A DNA stretch of 64,000 bases from Phallusia mammillata. Taxonomy: Eukaryota > Chordata > Ascidiacea > Phlebobranchia > Ascidiidae. Below the pieces are notes generated by a model that did not search any database, was not told where the DNA came from, and saw only the letters and a program-made list of their open reading frames with translations. Position 1 is the first letter of the stretch, and every line of letters begins with the position of its first letter. Positions 1-12,073 of this stretch are shown piece by piece. Both the position numbers and the translations under genes were made by a program. The stretch lies in contig QLIY01000108.1 of assembly GCA_003260075.1 (NCBI GenBank), forward strand, positions 45,383-109,382. The letters are read 5' to 3'.

Positions 1-49
1 AAAAACAAAGTGGGATGCACATCTACATAACTACATCTACCGTCTGTGT

Positions 50-200
50 AAATTTCATCCAAATCCATCAAGGATTTGATGGAAAAACGAGTCGGACAAA
101 CTTTGGGTAGAAGAAAAAAAAAGAAAAAAAAAACAAACATTTTGAGTAAAATCAATATGTGTCCCCTTCAGGGAAGGGGACCCATAATTATTAACCTTGT
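50..200. repeat. Dispersed repeat copy 1 (gene A intron 7)
   Basis: TCATCCAAATCCATCAAGGATTTGATGG, an A-rich stretch and TGTCCCCTTCAGGGAAG-GGAC match 60955-61100 and 61187-61300 in CK1 gamma intron 4, where the order is the same. It contains two short palindromes (ATCC-AAATC and GTCCCCTTC-GAAGGGGAC). Confidence 0.65.
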
Positions 201-2554
201 TGTCATCATTTGAGGCAAGTTTGTTTAGTCCCATCACAGTTTCAAGAGCCGAAAATGAATAATTTTTTGATGTGTGGGTGGGAGAGTCCAGTGCGCTTGT
301 TAATAGTTGCATAATAAACACTATTACTCCAGCACCTGTCATTAAAACATAGTAAAAAAATTGAAGTACTTTATAATATATCCCAAACATTCTTAAGGGA
401 TGTTAATTTCATGATAATGGTTAAAATTGATGAAACTACAAACAACAACTTACTAAACTTTTATAGCTAGGTGCATCATCTCAGAAGCCAATACGCCAGT
501 GTTAACTAATGAATCTCTTTTGTCTTTTGACTCCTTTGTAATTGTTTGATTGATATTGAAAATATAATTTGTTTCATACCTGTCATTATCTTTTCATTTT
601 CTTCATCATCAATACAGTAAGCAAGAATCAACATTGCTTTTGCTTTAATGATGAGGTAACTGGATTCGTGGTACTTCAAAATCTTCTGAATTCCATTATT
701 TTTTCGAACCAGCACTCGATTGTCATTATACAATCGCAAAACATTGTGAAGAAAGCCCATGCTTGCCTGTTACAAACAGTTAAAATTGAATACTAAACCT
801 CTTAATTTGTTGCACATCAAATTTGGTAAATTTATTTGTACCATTATCTAGATCAGGGGTGTGCAACCTGCGGCCCGCGGGCCAAATGCGGCCCTTTATT
901 AAAGGTTGTGCGGCCCGCAGAGGCGCTTGGATTTCAAATGTACTGGCAAATGAGTCCAACTATTACATATTTTGGAGCAGATTAATGTGCCCGATGCTAT
1001 TTTTCTGCGACCTGGCAATTTGTGGCTATAATCAGATGTGAATTTACTTGTAGTTAAGCATATTTGGGAAGCAACAAAGAAAAATCACCTTGTTTGATAC
1101 ACAGGTGCGGTCCGCGATTTAATTTTGGCAATTGTATTTGGCCTCACAGTAACAAAGGTTGCACACCCCTGATCTAGATTATTTTCTTAACTGCTGATAA
1201 GATGTAGCAATGATGGGCAGTTTTAAATTAGCACAATAAATTACAACATGCAATTAATCATTAATTGATTATAACAGAATGACCTGTATATGTTTAAAAA
1301 ACAAGGGTGCATGTTAGCATAGTAAAATTGCATTGCAATAGTAAACAATGTACTACTCATACCTTGATAAAATACCTCATAGTGTTGTCATCAAGATTTT
1401 TAACTGCTGTTTCTGGAAGTGAAAATTCCCTCATGTTTCGTTCGATTGCAGTTTTTTGCATGTATGCATCTTTACAGAAATTGACGCACTTGTCAGAGTA
1501 GTTCCACAAGAGAATTTTCATCTGTAGTAAAATTCAACAAATTGTATTTTTAGCAATACATAGAATATTTCGACAACTACACAATAATGGAAGTGTATGA
1601 CAGGGTAGAGGAATTGGACAAAAGTTTTTCAACTTGTGTGAAAACTTTCACCCATTTAACATTATGGCAACACTTTTTGTAATTACCACTTTTTTGATTT
1701 TTTTAAACAGATTGAAATGAAAAAAACTGTAATAACTATGCATTGTGTCAGTTTAGTTACAACCATTCTACTAGTTTTACAATAAACATAGTAACACACC
1801 AATTTGTATGTTGGGCTATTTGTATAGTGTTCATCCTCATTTTCAGTGGCGTGACAATGATCCCATATCGCCACAGCAACATCTAAAAATCTGTATTTCA
1901 CCAGAAGATCTCCTATGCCCAAAGTGTATTTTTTGTCTTCAGCAAAATAGCCCTAAAATTTAAATGCATAAATTTAAATATTTTATGATAAGATTTGTGT
2001 AAAATTAAGATATACCTTAAGGATGTGGTCCAATATTTCTTCTTTATCCCAAGGGCTTGAACTTTTGCTTAGTTCTGCAATGTCCTCCTTGAAACATATT
2101 TTTGTCAATATTTATATCCTTTTTGTTACTTAATAAACACTCAAGTATATATATTTTATCGCAAATTTTAAAACAAAAAAATTCTGAACTACGCAAAATA
2201 AAGTCAATTGCTAACCCAAAATAGAATGTTTGAAATAACAATAGTGGTTTAGCAATGAGCTACAAGGCAGGAGTTTTGACAGCACACATTTCTTGAGTAG
2301 TACACTATCAGACATTGCTCTGCCACAATAACTGAACAGAATGGTAATCAGTTACCTCCATTGATTGCATGAAGTTGTCTTGAGGAGTGGACTCCATGAC
2401 TGCAGGGACTGATTTGCGAACTGGGGGTAATGCTTTTTCTTGAACAGGTTTAGGAGCTGAAAAAGCACATTTGATATAAATTGCTTCACATGGTCAGAAA
2501 CAGTAATATCATACCTAGCACTGTTACTGTTTCTTTGCTTGCAGAACTACCCAT
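196..2554 (-). CDS. Gene A: armadillo-repeat protein of the ARM-TIR-SAM family, 5' part (3' end off the left edge)
   Basis: Seven coding exons read right to left: 2554-2515, 2456-2356, 2087-2016, 1952-1800, 1521-1363, 766-580, 335-196. Every boundary has GT/AG signals and the phases fit. The last three visible exons are 159, 187 and 140 nt, exactly the lengths of exons 5-7 of genes B and C, and the encoded helices align (for example LHNVLRLYNDNRVLVRKNNG against LHNILCLCNDNRTLIRRNHG). The start is the ATG at 2554, giving MGSSASKETVTV, a good N-myristoylation consensus (Gly2, Ser6, Lys7). Exon 2 is longer than in the paralogues (101 against 65 nt) and proline-rich. The helices look like armadillo-type repeats. 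The TIR and SAM part expected from the paralogues would lie beyond position 1, so its presence is inferred. The gene is divergent from gene B. Function unknown; a signalling or innate-immune role is a family-level guess. Confidence 0.85.
854..1171. mobile_element. Short hAT-type element in gene A intron
   Basis: Terminal inverted repeats CAGGGGTGTGCAACCTGC and GGTTGCACACCCCTG, flanked on both sides by the 8-bp target duplication ATCTAGAT. At 318 bp it is non-autonomous. It lies between exons 5 and 6 of gene A and belongs to the same family as 12943-13199. Confidence 0.9.
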
Positions 2555-3320
2555 GTTTTCATTCCTTACATTTGTTGGTTAAGAACATTACAACAACATT
2601 AATTACCCTGGCCATTACTTGTATGTTGTACCAAAAAAGACAAATTTTATCATGCATAATTTTGTGGCAAACTTGTTTGGGCAGTTAATATTGATTGGAC
2701 AAACAAATCTCAATGTTCAGTTTAATTTCAAAAATGTGTAATTGGTTTACATTTCTATTGCAGCATGTTCCATAAAAAAAACACCATAAAAGCAACAGGC
2801 TGGTCTCAAACTAGCTTATTGTTTTGCTCCGTTATCAAGTGGTAACACAAAACCATGCCCAGGCGAAAAAAGGACAAAAAACTACAGCGTAACTTAATAC
2901 TATCAAGTATCAACCTATAAAACACAGTATTGCTAAACAGCAAATACAAAAGATGAATAATGGGATAAATGAACAGACGCAGGGGTTTTATAAGGACTTG
3001 CTTTCTAATACAATACGATTCCCTTCGCAACACAACCTTTTGTGATACACCAACACCAGGCTATGAAAAGTGGAAACAGAAACTTACCTTTTTCACTTAT
3101 TTATTTTCGCAAAGAACACAAAAACTCCGTCAGTTCTTTCGCGTTTCCAACAGCAACATGGGCTTACTGATGCAGAACGCATAAAACCGATACTGAAGCT
3201 TTTTTCCATCTTGCACAAAAACATCATACTTCGATGGTTTATTTTTACCCACAAACGCAAATATTAAATTGAACAGTAAAGTGATGGTAAGGAGGCATCG
3301 ATTAACCTTTCGGTTTTCGA
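2555..3320. other. Upstream region of gene A, no gene seen
   Basis: AT-rich sequence with no open frame that has splice support or recognisable similarity. It should contain the gene A promoter and 5' UTR. No core promoter element stands out. Confidence 0.5.
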
Positions 3321-3389
3321 GTCAAGATTAGGGTTGCCATATTTTATAATACACAATCCCTGACAAAATTTATCTCGGTTGCGTTAACC

Positions 3390-4608
3390 AAGTTTTTCTC
3401 AAACAATTTTCGTTACTTTTTCTAAACGGCCATTATTTCGAGGGCGCGGTCCGCAAGCCTGAATGTGTATTTCAGAAAAACGAAAGTTGAATGCAGGATT
3501 TTAGCTAGTTTTTGTTCTAATTCTAATGCAGTTTGCCACAAATCTTCACCCAGTAATTTAGTGTCTCCAGTTCAATACTGGAAAAACAAACCCACTACAT
3601 ACACATTTACAAACATGGACAACTATTTTTGGAGTGCGGATGATGCATCATTCGTCATCTTATTCAATGATTGTAGGGAATACCCAAACCTTCATATGCT
3701 TTATGTGTCTAATCAACATTGGTTTATATCGATAAATAATAATATTAGTAATACATAGTCGCTAAAAAAAACCTTGTGTGTTCTTTAGTTTCGTTCCCTT
3801 TTCAGTGTTTTTTATTTGTAATTGTGCTCTTTTCGGCGCGCCCTTTTCTTTTTTGAAACAACAACATGGGAAATTAACTGATTTAGTGTTTGACTTTTAA
3901 ATTCATATTAAATACTTATTAACTACGCTTTTCGGTATTGTCTTGATTTGTGCTGTTTTTGTTTTTTATGGCCCAATCAATTTGGGTAGGTTTCTTTTTT
4001 TGGTTGTCGTTGTTTACGTACCTTTAATTATTCAACCGGCTGGAATCCACCCTATGTTGTCAAACCAAGTCGCGTTGCCGTTAGCGCCCCTCGTTTCTTC
4101 ACCGAGATTCCAACCTCTCAGGCCCGCTTTTTTTTACCAGGTACAGTTGCTGTGTTTTTTTACCGTTGCCCTCCATCTGTTAGTATCATTTTAGCGTATT
4201 TTCAACCGCTAGGTTTTCGCAGCTGTGTCCTGTGTTTGTCGTACCATTGTACCGTCATAAGTTAATATGCTTGTCGCGTTCAAGTGCACGTGAACAAAAT
4301 AAAATACGATACGATACGATACGATTTTACAAAATTGCGCTTAACAATGGTCCAAATCTGACTTCACAGACAAGACAAAATCATTACAATTGTGCGTGAA
4401 CAATTGCATTTTTGTTTGTTGTCATGCACTTAAGCCTATTGTTTTTAGCAATGGAGACGGTCGATTCTCACATTCTCTTTGATTTAAATTTATTCAGTTG
4501 CACAAACTGACGCCAAATATAAATATAGAATTATTCCAACGTTTCGCAGTTTCCGCAAAATACCCTTAAACGCCTAAAGGACTGCGGATCCCTGTTTAAG
4601 AACCGCTG
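3390..4608. mobile_element. Nested hAT-type element inside 3329-5308
   Basis: The right end TTTAAGAACCGCTG and the 8-bp duplication CGTTAACC at 3382-3389 and 4609-4616 define it. The left end is worn. The inverted relative of the host element (near 10490) reads GGCGTTAACC without an insertion, so it is an empty site. The element itself contains a pentanucleotide ACGAT tract (4306-4325). Confidence 0.78.
4013..4326 (+). repeat. Possible retroelement 3' end with ACGAT tail
   Basis: The segment ends in an AATAAA-like signal followed by five ACGAT units, the kind of short tandem tail left by target-primed retrotransposons. No reverse transcriptase is encoded here and the left border is a guess. 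Confidence 0.35.
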
Positions 4609-5140
4609 CGTTAACCATTTTTGCGATCAAAACACTTCTATTCCGAAATAAATTTGGAATCACACGGACGGCGGCACGAGAAAACGTTAGATACGGTGCT
4701 CTGATCCTAACTTTCTGTGTAACTTCCGTTTAGTTAAGTTTATTAGGCTAAACTACTCTTACTATTCTTGAAACAATAAGCACATATATCAGGGGTCTCC
4801 AACCTTTACCACTCTAAAAACCATTCGGACCAATTTTAAACAGAAAAAACTAACAGGGAGCCACAAAGACCTTTTTTAATTTGAAATAAAATGCCACTGA
4901 AAAAACGTTTCACGACATTCGACGTTTCGTTGTTAGTTAGTTCTTAGAATATTAGGTACACAGTTAAAGCAAATGAAATTTCCCACGCTCTCACGTAGCA
5001 TCGAATGCTGTGTTTTCTTGAAACGCGGATTTTTATTTCTGTATTTAACGTGTACTGTTAGACAACTAGTAACAAACTGGTACTGTTACATGCGCACACA
5101 TGCTGCAAAATGGAACAGTAACTTTGTGCGTTAACTTGCG

Positions 5141-5652
5141 CGCCGCCAGTTTTACCTCTTTACGTTTCATCATAGCATACTAGTTTTGTGGTATAGACAC
5201 AATATATATATTTTTCTTAAATTCCTGACTTTTAGGTACATTATAACATTTCTCCCTGACGTAGATTTAAACACTAAACAGGGAAAATCCTGACGTATGG
5301 CAACCCTAGTCAAGATGCCCCCCCCCCCCACAATATTTAAATTTCATTGATAAAATGTACTTGACATGCTTAGCGTTTTGCTAGGATTTCAGATGTAGGC
5401 TATGATGATTCCACAGGGTGTTTTTGCGTTAATTACTGCCCATCTCGTTTCCGATGCTCTTTGCCCCCCCCCCTTTACCTCTTTACGTTTCATCATAGCA
5501 TACTAGTTTTGTGGTATAGACACAATATATATATTTTTCTTAAATTCCTGACTTTTAGGTACATTATAACATTTCTCCCTGACGTAGATTTAAACACTAA
5601 ACAGGGAAAATCCTGACGTATGGCAACCCTAGTCAAGATGCCCCCCCCCCCC
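5141..5652. repeat. Repeated block with three C-runs
   Basis: 5151-5317 reappears at 5474-5640 unchanged. Between them lies a 134-bp unrelated piece bounded by C-runs (5318-5329 and 5464-5473). A third C-run (5641-5652) ends the second copy. The order looks like separate contigs laid end to end. Confidence 0.85.
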
Positions 5653-5955
5653 GTTTATTTATACTCACAGTGCTTCATGTTTAGTTATTTATTTGCCAGT
5701 GCGTCAGTAACAACATTACCTGCGCGAAGAGATTTATAAATCTCTTTAAACTGTGTTTTTTTTTCTTATTTTTTTACCGACCATTATAGACATTATTTCA
5801 AATAGTCGGGGTCAGCTAAAATTCATAACCACGTGTGGTTCCAACTGATCCTTTTTTGTTGAAATGCATTTATTTGTTCTGTTTATTGTGAAAAATTGTT
5901 ACGTTTATTCTGTGCGCTGAAAACAAAATAAAGTGAATGATTGATTGATTGATGA
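5653..5955 (+). repeat. Possible retroelement 3' end with GATT tail
   Basis: AT-rich sequence ending in AATAAAGTGAAT and then tandem TTGA/GATT units (5936-5953). The structure resembles the segment ending at 4326 but the sequences are different. No open reading frame of note. Confidence 0.35.
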
Positions 5956-6323
5956 GGACTGGCTGATTTGCTTCCCGAGGGTCTAGATTTTGAAAAGAAT
6001 CATAAGTGAGCACTGCAGCTCACTGGCCTGGTCAAAAATGATTTAAAAAAAATAAAGTCACCATACAGTTCCGTGCAAATAAGGTACGACCCTGTAGTCG
6101 TATAGCCTAGCCCCCGCTTTTGTGATGACATTTTTCCCTGTAGTCAAATACCCCCGCTTTTGTGATGTTAGCTATGCACTTTGAAAGTGAAAGGGTTTTA
6201 ACAACACAGCATATACTTACGGAATCTGGCTTGTATTAAATTCCTTCAGATAGACAAATAACAAATATTGTGCTGCTACGTTTTGTTGAAATCAAAGTAA
6301 ACTCAAATCAACTTGGTGTAGGC

Positions 6324-6435
6324 CAGTGGTTCCCAACCTGGGTAAAACATAACATGACTAAATTACTTAGGGGGTCCGCGGATCTATACAATTTATTAAA
6401 GGGGTCCGTGACTACAAACAGGTTAGGAACCACTG
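6324..6435. mobile_element. Very short hAT-type element
   Basis: 112 bp with ends CAGTGGTTCCCAACCTGGG and GGTTAGGAACCACTG and a perfect 8-bp duplication GTGTAGGC. It interrupts a longer repeat whose other copy (21520-21870) shows the empty site near 21668. Confidence 0.92.
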
Positions 6436-6611
6436 GTGTAGGCTAAACAAACAAGTACCGATACACGAATGATTATCACGAACGCGTAGGCTATACAGGA
6501 TGTTTCAAAAACGACCAGCGTTTTTTGTTTGGAGGAATTAGTTGATCAAATGGTAAACAAAGTGTTTTTTTTACATGTGGCGTTTTGTGTTTTAAACACT
6601 TTACTCTAGAA

Positions 6612-7098
6612 CAGGGCTTCTCAAACTGTGGGTCGTGACCCCAATTGGGGTCGCGGAATATAATTTTGGGGTCGCGAAACATTATGCGTTATTATGTCAG
6701 TCACAATAAATGGTTTGTGCGTACATTTATTGGCGGCAGAGACGAGTTTGTGCGGCCGTGGACATGTTTATTAGAATACATACATTGGCGACAGTGACGT
6801 AAATAAAAACTCAAAATATTTTGATTTTTAAACTGCTCTAAACACATTTTAACCAGCCTAGTAGCCATATGCGCCTGACTGATTTATGTCTATTGTGTGC
6901 AAACAATGCGAAAAAGCAGATACCACAAACGTTACAATATAGATTATGACGTCATAAAAGCTCAGACTGTCAATCTGTGTGTCAAGTTTTTTTAGGCGCC
7001 ATAAGATGGTACCCCCCCCCCACAGTGACGTAAATAAAAACTCAAAATATTTTGATTTTTAAACTGCTCCAAACACATTTTAACCAGCCTAGTAGCCA

Positions 7099-7146
<48 letters not shown>

Positions 7147-7403
7147 ACATTACTAGTGCAGGCACTGGCTTTGTCTCACATAAATCTGAAGAAGGATAAT
7201 TCACAGTATCAGATAAAATCCTCTCGTATTTCGTGAATTCAATGAAGCTGTTCGTAACATTGAATCACACAGAAAAGAACAATCAGCCACCAGTTTAGTT
7301 AATCAGTTCTTGAATAAATTTGCTGTTGATATAATCACAACTCATAACTTTCCCCCCCCCCTTTGAAATGGGGTCGCAGAGCAAGAAAGTTTGAGTAGCC
7401 CTG
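6612..7403. mobile_element. hAT-type element, 792 bp, with C-run joins inside
   Basis: Ends CAGGGCTTCTCAAACTGTGG and AGTTTGAGTAGCCCTG with duplication CTCTAGAA. Internal GGGTCGTGACCCC sequence relates it to the element at 26223-27013. The interior is interrupted by a 10-C run (7012-7021), a repeated 80-bp piece, a 46-C run (7101-7146) and another 10-C run (7352-7361). Confidence 0.85.
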
Positions 7404-7411
7404 CTCTAGAA

Positions 7412-8396
7412 CAGTGGTTCTCAACTTTATTTGTTGTCGGGGCCAAAGGGTAGTCAAGTGTGTAAAGAACCGCAAAAAACGAATACAAATATTGCGGGAT
7501 AACAGCAAAGAACAAGAATTTGAATAGCTCCAGAAAGCTTCTGTTTCTGACTCATGAGACGGTACTACAATAAACGATTAACGTTTTTGTAATTGTTCTC
7601 AATAATAGATTGATGGGATTAAATAATGATGGTGTAGCGAGGTGTTTGTTCGAGGTACATTTCAATAGAACAGCAGTTCCCAAACTAGGGTCCGTACAGC
7701 AGTTTCAAAGGGTCCAAATACTCGGTGGTTAATTGCAGTAAAACAAGTGCACCCATTCCCATTAAACCAGTGGTTCTTAACCTCCCCCCCCCCGACAAAA
7801 CAAAGTGCATTATTACCCCAAATGCATATATTACACCTTACACAAGGTTCACTTGGGCACGATAATAGTATGCAATAAAACGATCATATAACTCTGATAA
7901 TTTGCGCTCTGGCCAATTTTGATAAAAATCCGTAGAAATGATAAAAAGAAAAATGATAAATTGTCTGGATGGTGTATCCCCCCCCCCTGGCCAATTTTGA
8001 TAAAAATCCGTAGAAATGTAAACACTGATAAAAATATGATAAATAAATTTTTGATAAATTGTCTGAAAGGTGTAATGGTCAAATTTTCAAACAATTTTTG
8101 CATCCGGGGCGAAAGGGCAGAGTGAACCAACCTTGACCCCCCCTAACCGAAAACCTGCGGACGCCCTTGATATACATATATAATATAAGTATTTCTTTAC
8201 ATCAGTAATTTTAAAACCANAACGCTTACCGTATTTCGCTTTTTCTTTCATTGGTGTGGTTTTTGTTTTTTTCCTGTAGCTTTCTTTGATTTTTATAGGG
8301 CCGCGAAATATCAAAATAATTGCAAAGGGTCCACCAGGCAAATATTTTAGAAAAGTTTTGGAACCGCTGGTTTTGGAATAAGTTTTGGAATAGAAG
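7412..8396. mobile_element. Remnants of further hAT-type elements
   Basis: A second element starts at CAGTGGTTCTCAACTTTA directly after the target duplication at 7404-7411. Further end-like sequences occur near 7671 (CAGCAGTTCCCAAACTAGGG) and near 8356 (GGAACCGCTGG). Matching partners and target duplications could not be assigned. C-runs occur at 7784-7793 and 7978-7987, the latter between two copies of a 35-bp piece, and there is one N at 8220. No gene is seen. Confidence 0.5.
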
Positions 8397-8687
8397 TAGG
8401 TTTGCCGTACGTCAGGGAATTTAGTGCTAAAAATTTGCGTCATGGAAAAATGTGAAAATGTACCTAAAAGTCCGGAATTTAGAAAAATATATACATATAT
8501 GCTATGAAATTAATATACTAACGGAGAAAGTTTCTAGCAGTTAGCTACCACCGCATCTACACCTACACCAGGGGGCACCAAACTACGTCCCGAGGTCATT
8601 TCATCCGGTAGAACTACTAACACTGGAACTCGGTTAACGCCCAGTTTGGTTGGTGGCGCAACAAAGCATAGGCGGTAATGGTGCTGA

Positions 8688-8760
<73 letters not shown>

Positions 8761-10545
8761 GAGTCAGCACCATAAACGCCTATGATACGTTGCGCCACCT
8801 ACCAGAAAATCCCAAACCGGGCGCAAGCGAAAGTTCGGTGTTAGTAGCTCTATCATTTCATCCAGCCCGCGACCACATTTTTTGGTTTGCCAAATCGTAC
8901 TGATTACTTTGTAACATTCGAAAATTAACCTGCTCCTTAGGAAATTTTTCCTGTCGCGATATGTAGATTGCCGAGTTTCAGAGAATTCGCCCAGGATCGA
9001 TCCAAAGTCAGTTTGTTACGTCACAAACAAGACTACAAGAGTTAATTGTGCGCAAACAATTTCCTTCTTTTGTTACTTACGTGACGTAATAGACAAGCAT
9101 TGCTCGTAAAATAAGACCGTCTATTCAGTTAAACAGTCGCATCACCAGATTTTAAATGGGGTTGTAGAAATACCATATTTTGGCGCCCCTATAAAAATCA
9201 CCTCGCGGGCCAAGTTCGGAAAGACGGCGATAGGGCATGTAAACTATACGACCCGCGCGATTCATTATTAAACTTATCCGGCCCGCAGAGAAAAAACTTT
9301 GGTGACCTTTGGACTACACCATAAAGAGTAACGAGGTAAACTGGCGGCGCGAAGGTTACCGCACAAGGTTACTGATTCGTTTTGCAGTGTGTTTGCGCGC
9401 GTAACAATACCTGTTTGTTACTAGTTGTCTAACAATACGCGTTACATCCAGAAATCAAAGACCGCGTCTGATGAAAACACAGTATTCATTGCTACGTGGG
9501 AACGTAGGAAAGTTCATTCGCTTTTACTGCTGACCAAAATGGTTTGCCATTTTTCTGTATCTATGCAAGTTTTAAGTGTACCTAATATGCAAGGAACTAA
9601 CTAACAACAAAAAGTCGAATGTCGTGAGACAGCATAAAAACGTTTTTACAGTGGTATTTTATTTCAAATTTAAAAAGGTCTTTGTGACTCCCAGCATTTT
9701 TTTTAATGTGAGAAATTGGTCCGAATGGCTCATAGAGTGGTAAATTTGAAAATAAATTTTTGCGCGCATAGTTTTGGGGTTTGCACGCGAAAATTTTGCA
9801 CTAAAGGCATTTAATTGGGCTGTCTTTACCTCTTTAACTTGCTTTGTGCCTGCTAAAATAGGTCTTGCACGGGAACTTACGGGTCGATACACGCACGCAC
9901 GCGGGACATGTAGGTCCTACACGCACTAGATCTCGTCGGGAACTGCCATGTTTTGCAGACTGGGTTTCGCGGAACCCTAGGGTTCCGTACAACCCTTCCA
10001 GGAGTTCCGTGAACTTTAGGGATTGCACAAGGGTTCGCAGCGGTTTTGTGTAGCAATTCAAGCATGAATGATTCATAAATATCACTGTTGCGAACAGCAA
10101 TGCACGACTGTACTCTGTTCCATATTGTTAACCTTGATTACACCATTATTCAATTGTGACGTAACAAAAACAGCCATGATCCACTTAAAATTGCGAGATA
10201 AATGTAGAAACGACTGACCCAAGTAACATGGCAATGTGTTTCAAAGAAACGTTCAAATAATGTAATCTTTTGTGATGTGCTTGGGGTGTGTTTTAAAAAT
10301 TCAAGTCTTTTTCTTTGACGTAGCCTTCTTCTTACATTCATTAAAGTTATTTTATTGGGGGTTTCAACAGAAGCCTACTCAGAAAGTTCATTGACAAGGA
10401 CCGGAGTACCTAACGTTTTCTCGCTTTGCCGTCTGTGTGACGTTCGAATATTCTAAATTTATTCCGTAAAGTGTTTGGATCGCAAACAAGGTTAACGCCA
10501 ATGAGATAAATTTGTCAGGGATTGTGTATCATCAAATTTGGTAAC
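8397..10545 (-). mobile_element. Diverged inverted relative of the 3329-5308 element
   Basis: The left border (GGTTTGCCGTACGTCAGGG) matches the reverse complement of the right end of 3329-5308. The right part (GTCAGGGATTGTGTAT near 10515) matches the reverse complement of its left end. Internal blocks near 9025-9150 and 9560-9640 also match in inverted order. It contains a foldback with a 69-G centre (8555-8890) and other unexplained sequence. Confidence 0.65.
8555..8890. repeat. Foldback: inverted arms around a 69-G run
   Basis: The left arm ends TAATGGTGCTGAC and the right arm starts GTCAGCACCATAAACG. GGTGGCGCAAC, CATAGGCG and an ACTACTAACAC-like piece recur in inverted order on the two sides at roughly 75-80% identity. 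Between them is an uninterrupted G run (8689-8757). A hairpin this long is hard to sequence, so the G run may stand for an unsequenced loop. Confidence 0.75.
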
Positions 10546-10644
10546 CATCATAGGCGACGAGTAGGCGGAACAATTTTGCTTTTAAACGTGCTGGCGATAC
10601 AGCAACAAAACGTGCCTCAAAACTGCAAACAGCTTTGGTTAGTG

Positions 10645-11185
10645 CAGTGGTTCTTAACCTTTTTGGTGTGGTTTCCCACTAAAGTCAATCACCAACTTCA
10701 AATTTCCCCCTCTGTTATTTTTATAATCATGTTTTGTGCCCTACGTTAACAAAAAAATTCTTTAAATGAAATAATTTTGTAAAGCGATTTGGTCTGGAAC
10801 CCCAAAGGTATACTGCAATCTTATTTAGTTTAAATAGTGCTTGGTGAGATATTAAAGTTTTTGAAATATTGAAGAGTCTCATCTGCTTGCAATACTCATT
10901 TATTGCATCACAATCAACAAAGGAAAGGCTCTTATTCGCGCACAATAGCAAAGTCATTGATACTTTTTACTCTTGTCTGTGATGCAACAAACGGCCTTTG
11001 GATTTGTATGTGTCTTGTAATCCTTGCTGAAATTAATCTTACATGTTGTTGCGGAAAAATGTTAGGAAAGTTACTTTCAACGATTAATTTAAAGATGGGT
11101 TCGACCCTCGGGCCCGAGTTTGGTTACCTGATTACATAATTACCCTCTGAAAACCATTAAATTTCCCACCGGTTAAGAACCACTG
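10645..11185. mobile_element. hAT-type element, 541 bp
   Basis: Ends CAGTGGTTCTTAACCTTTTTG and GGTTAAGAACCACTG with perfect 8-bp duplication GGTTAGTG. The ends are the same type as the element at 13684-14068, and no transposase is visible. Confidence 0.92.
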
Positions 11186-11739
11186 GGTTAGTGCCTTTTT
11201 TATGACGTCAAACACACTATTGTCTGCCAGTGAATGCTCGGCCATTGTTGTGAGCAAATGTGTTGTAATAAATGGTTAAACTTGAGGAAACATTTTTTAA
11301 TCGTTGCTAAACCAATGGTAAACAGCAACGTGTTAAATTTGCCAACTAAACATTATTTCTAACATATTTTTTTCCGATTTTGACCAACGTTCCATTCTAT
11401 GGAAAGTTTGTTTGGTTTTGAATTTAAGTTCTTGTAGTTGCACGCATAAAGTGACGTCATATTTTATCCACCTTGCATTTTTGTCAAACTCGGCGCCTAT
11501 GGTAACCATAGAACAGAATACCGCAATGTACGAATTAACCGCATAAGATGGGAGTCAAAGAAAGAAGGCAATCTGTCTGGTTCGCTGTAGGTATGCAAGA
11601 ACACGATAATCGTGGTGAAAGAGGCCGCTTTTTGGCACAACAATCTTTAGTGAAGATCTGGAGGGTCGCAAAATAAGTAGTTAACTACTTTTGCCGCGGT
11701 TGAGAATTATTTCTCTAGATCTAGATGATTTATATGATT

Positions 11740-12073
11740 TTTCCTTTTGAAGCTTCTGCATCGCTGTCCATAAATAAGATATGGGCAGATGTCTATACCT
11801 GCAATATGGAGTAATCTGGTAAATTATGCGTAGCAGGACGGCAAAATCATAGAAACAAACATAAAAGAAGTATAATTCAAGCCAATTAAAAGTTTAATTT
11901 TGCTAACAAACGCAATATTGTAATGAAATGAAAGTTAATACCGGCAAGAACGACAGTTGGAAATTGTGTTTTATTCTGCATATTTTTTAGTTCAGGACTC
12001 TTAGTTTCGTAAATCTTATTTTAGAAGATTTATAAAGCCCATATCATCAAAACTCTCGTGCATCTTGGTTAAA
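11740..12073 (+). promoter_or_regulatory. Upstream region of gene B, conserved with gene C
   Basis: About 330 bp before the gene B start align with 22283-22621 before gene C (shared stretches such as CTGTCCATAAATA, ATATGGG, TAATCTGGTAA and GTTTAATTTTGCTA). The start of the similarity marks the left edge of the tandem duplication unit. The segment should hold the 5' UTR and proximal promoter. No TATA box can be assigned with confidence. Confidence 0.45.

Larger units (their letters stand above)
3329..5308. mobile_element. hAT-like element with TAGGGTTGCCATA ends, carrying a nested element
   Basis: Left end TAGGGTTGCCATA, right end TATGGCAACCCTA, 8-bp duplication GTCAAGAT at 3321-3328 and 5309-5316. 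Removing the nested element at 3390-4608 and one target copy leaves about 750 bp. The right 170 bp appear a second time at 5473-5639 between C-runs. Internal sequence around 4370-4520 is shared with 22070-22200 and, inverted, with 9025-9150. Confidence 0.8.

Noticed and set aside
4306-4325. CRISPR-like or telomere-like array
   Set aside because: Only five ACGAT units without spacers, best explained as a microsatellite tail of a retroelement.
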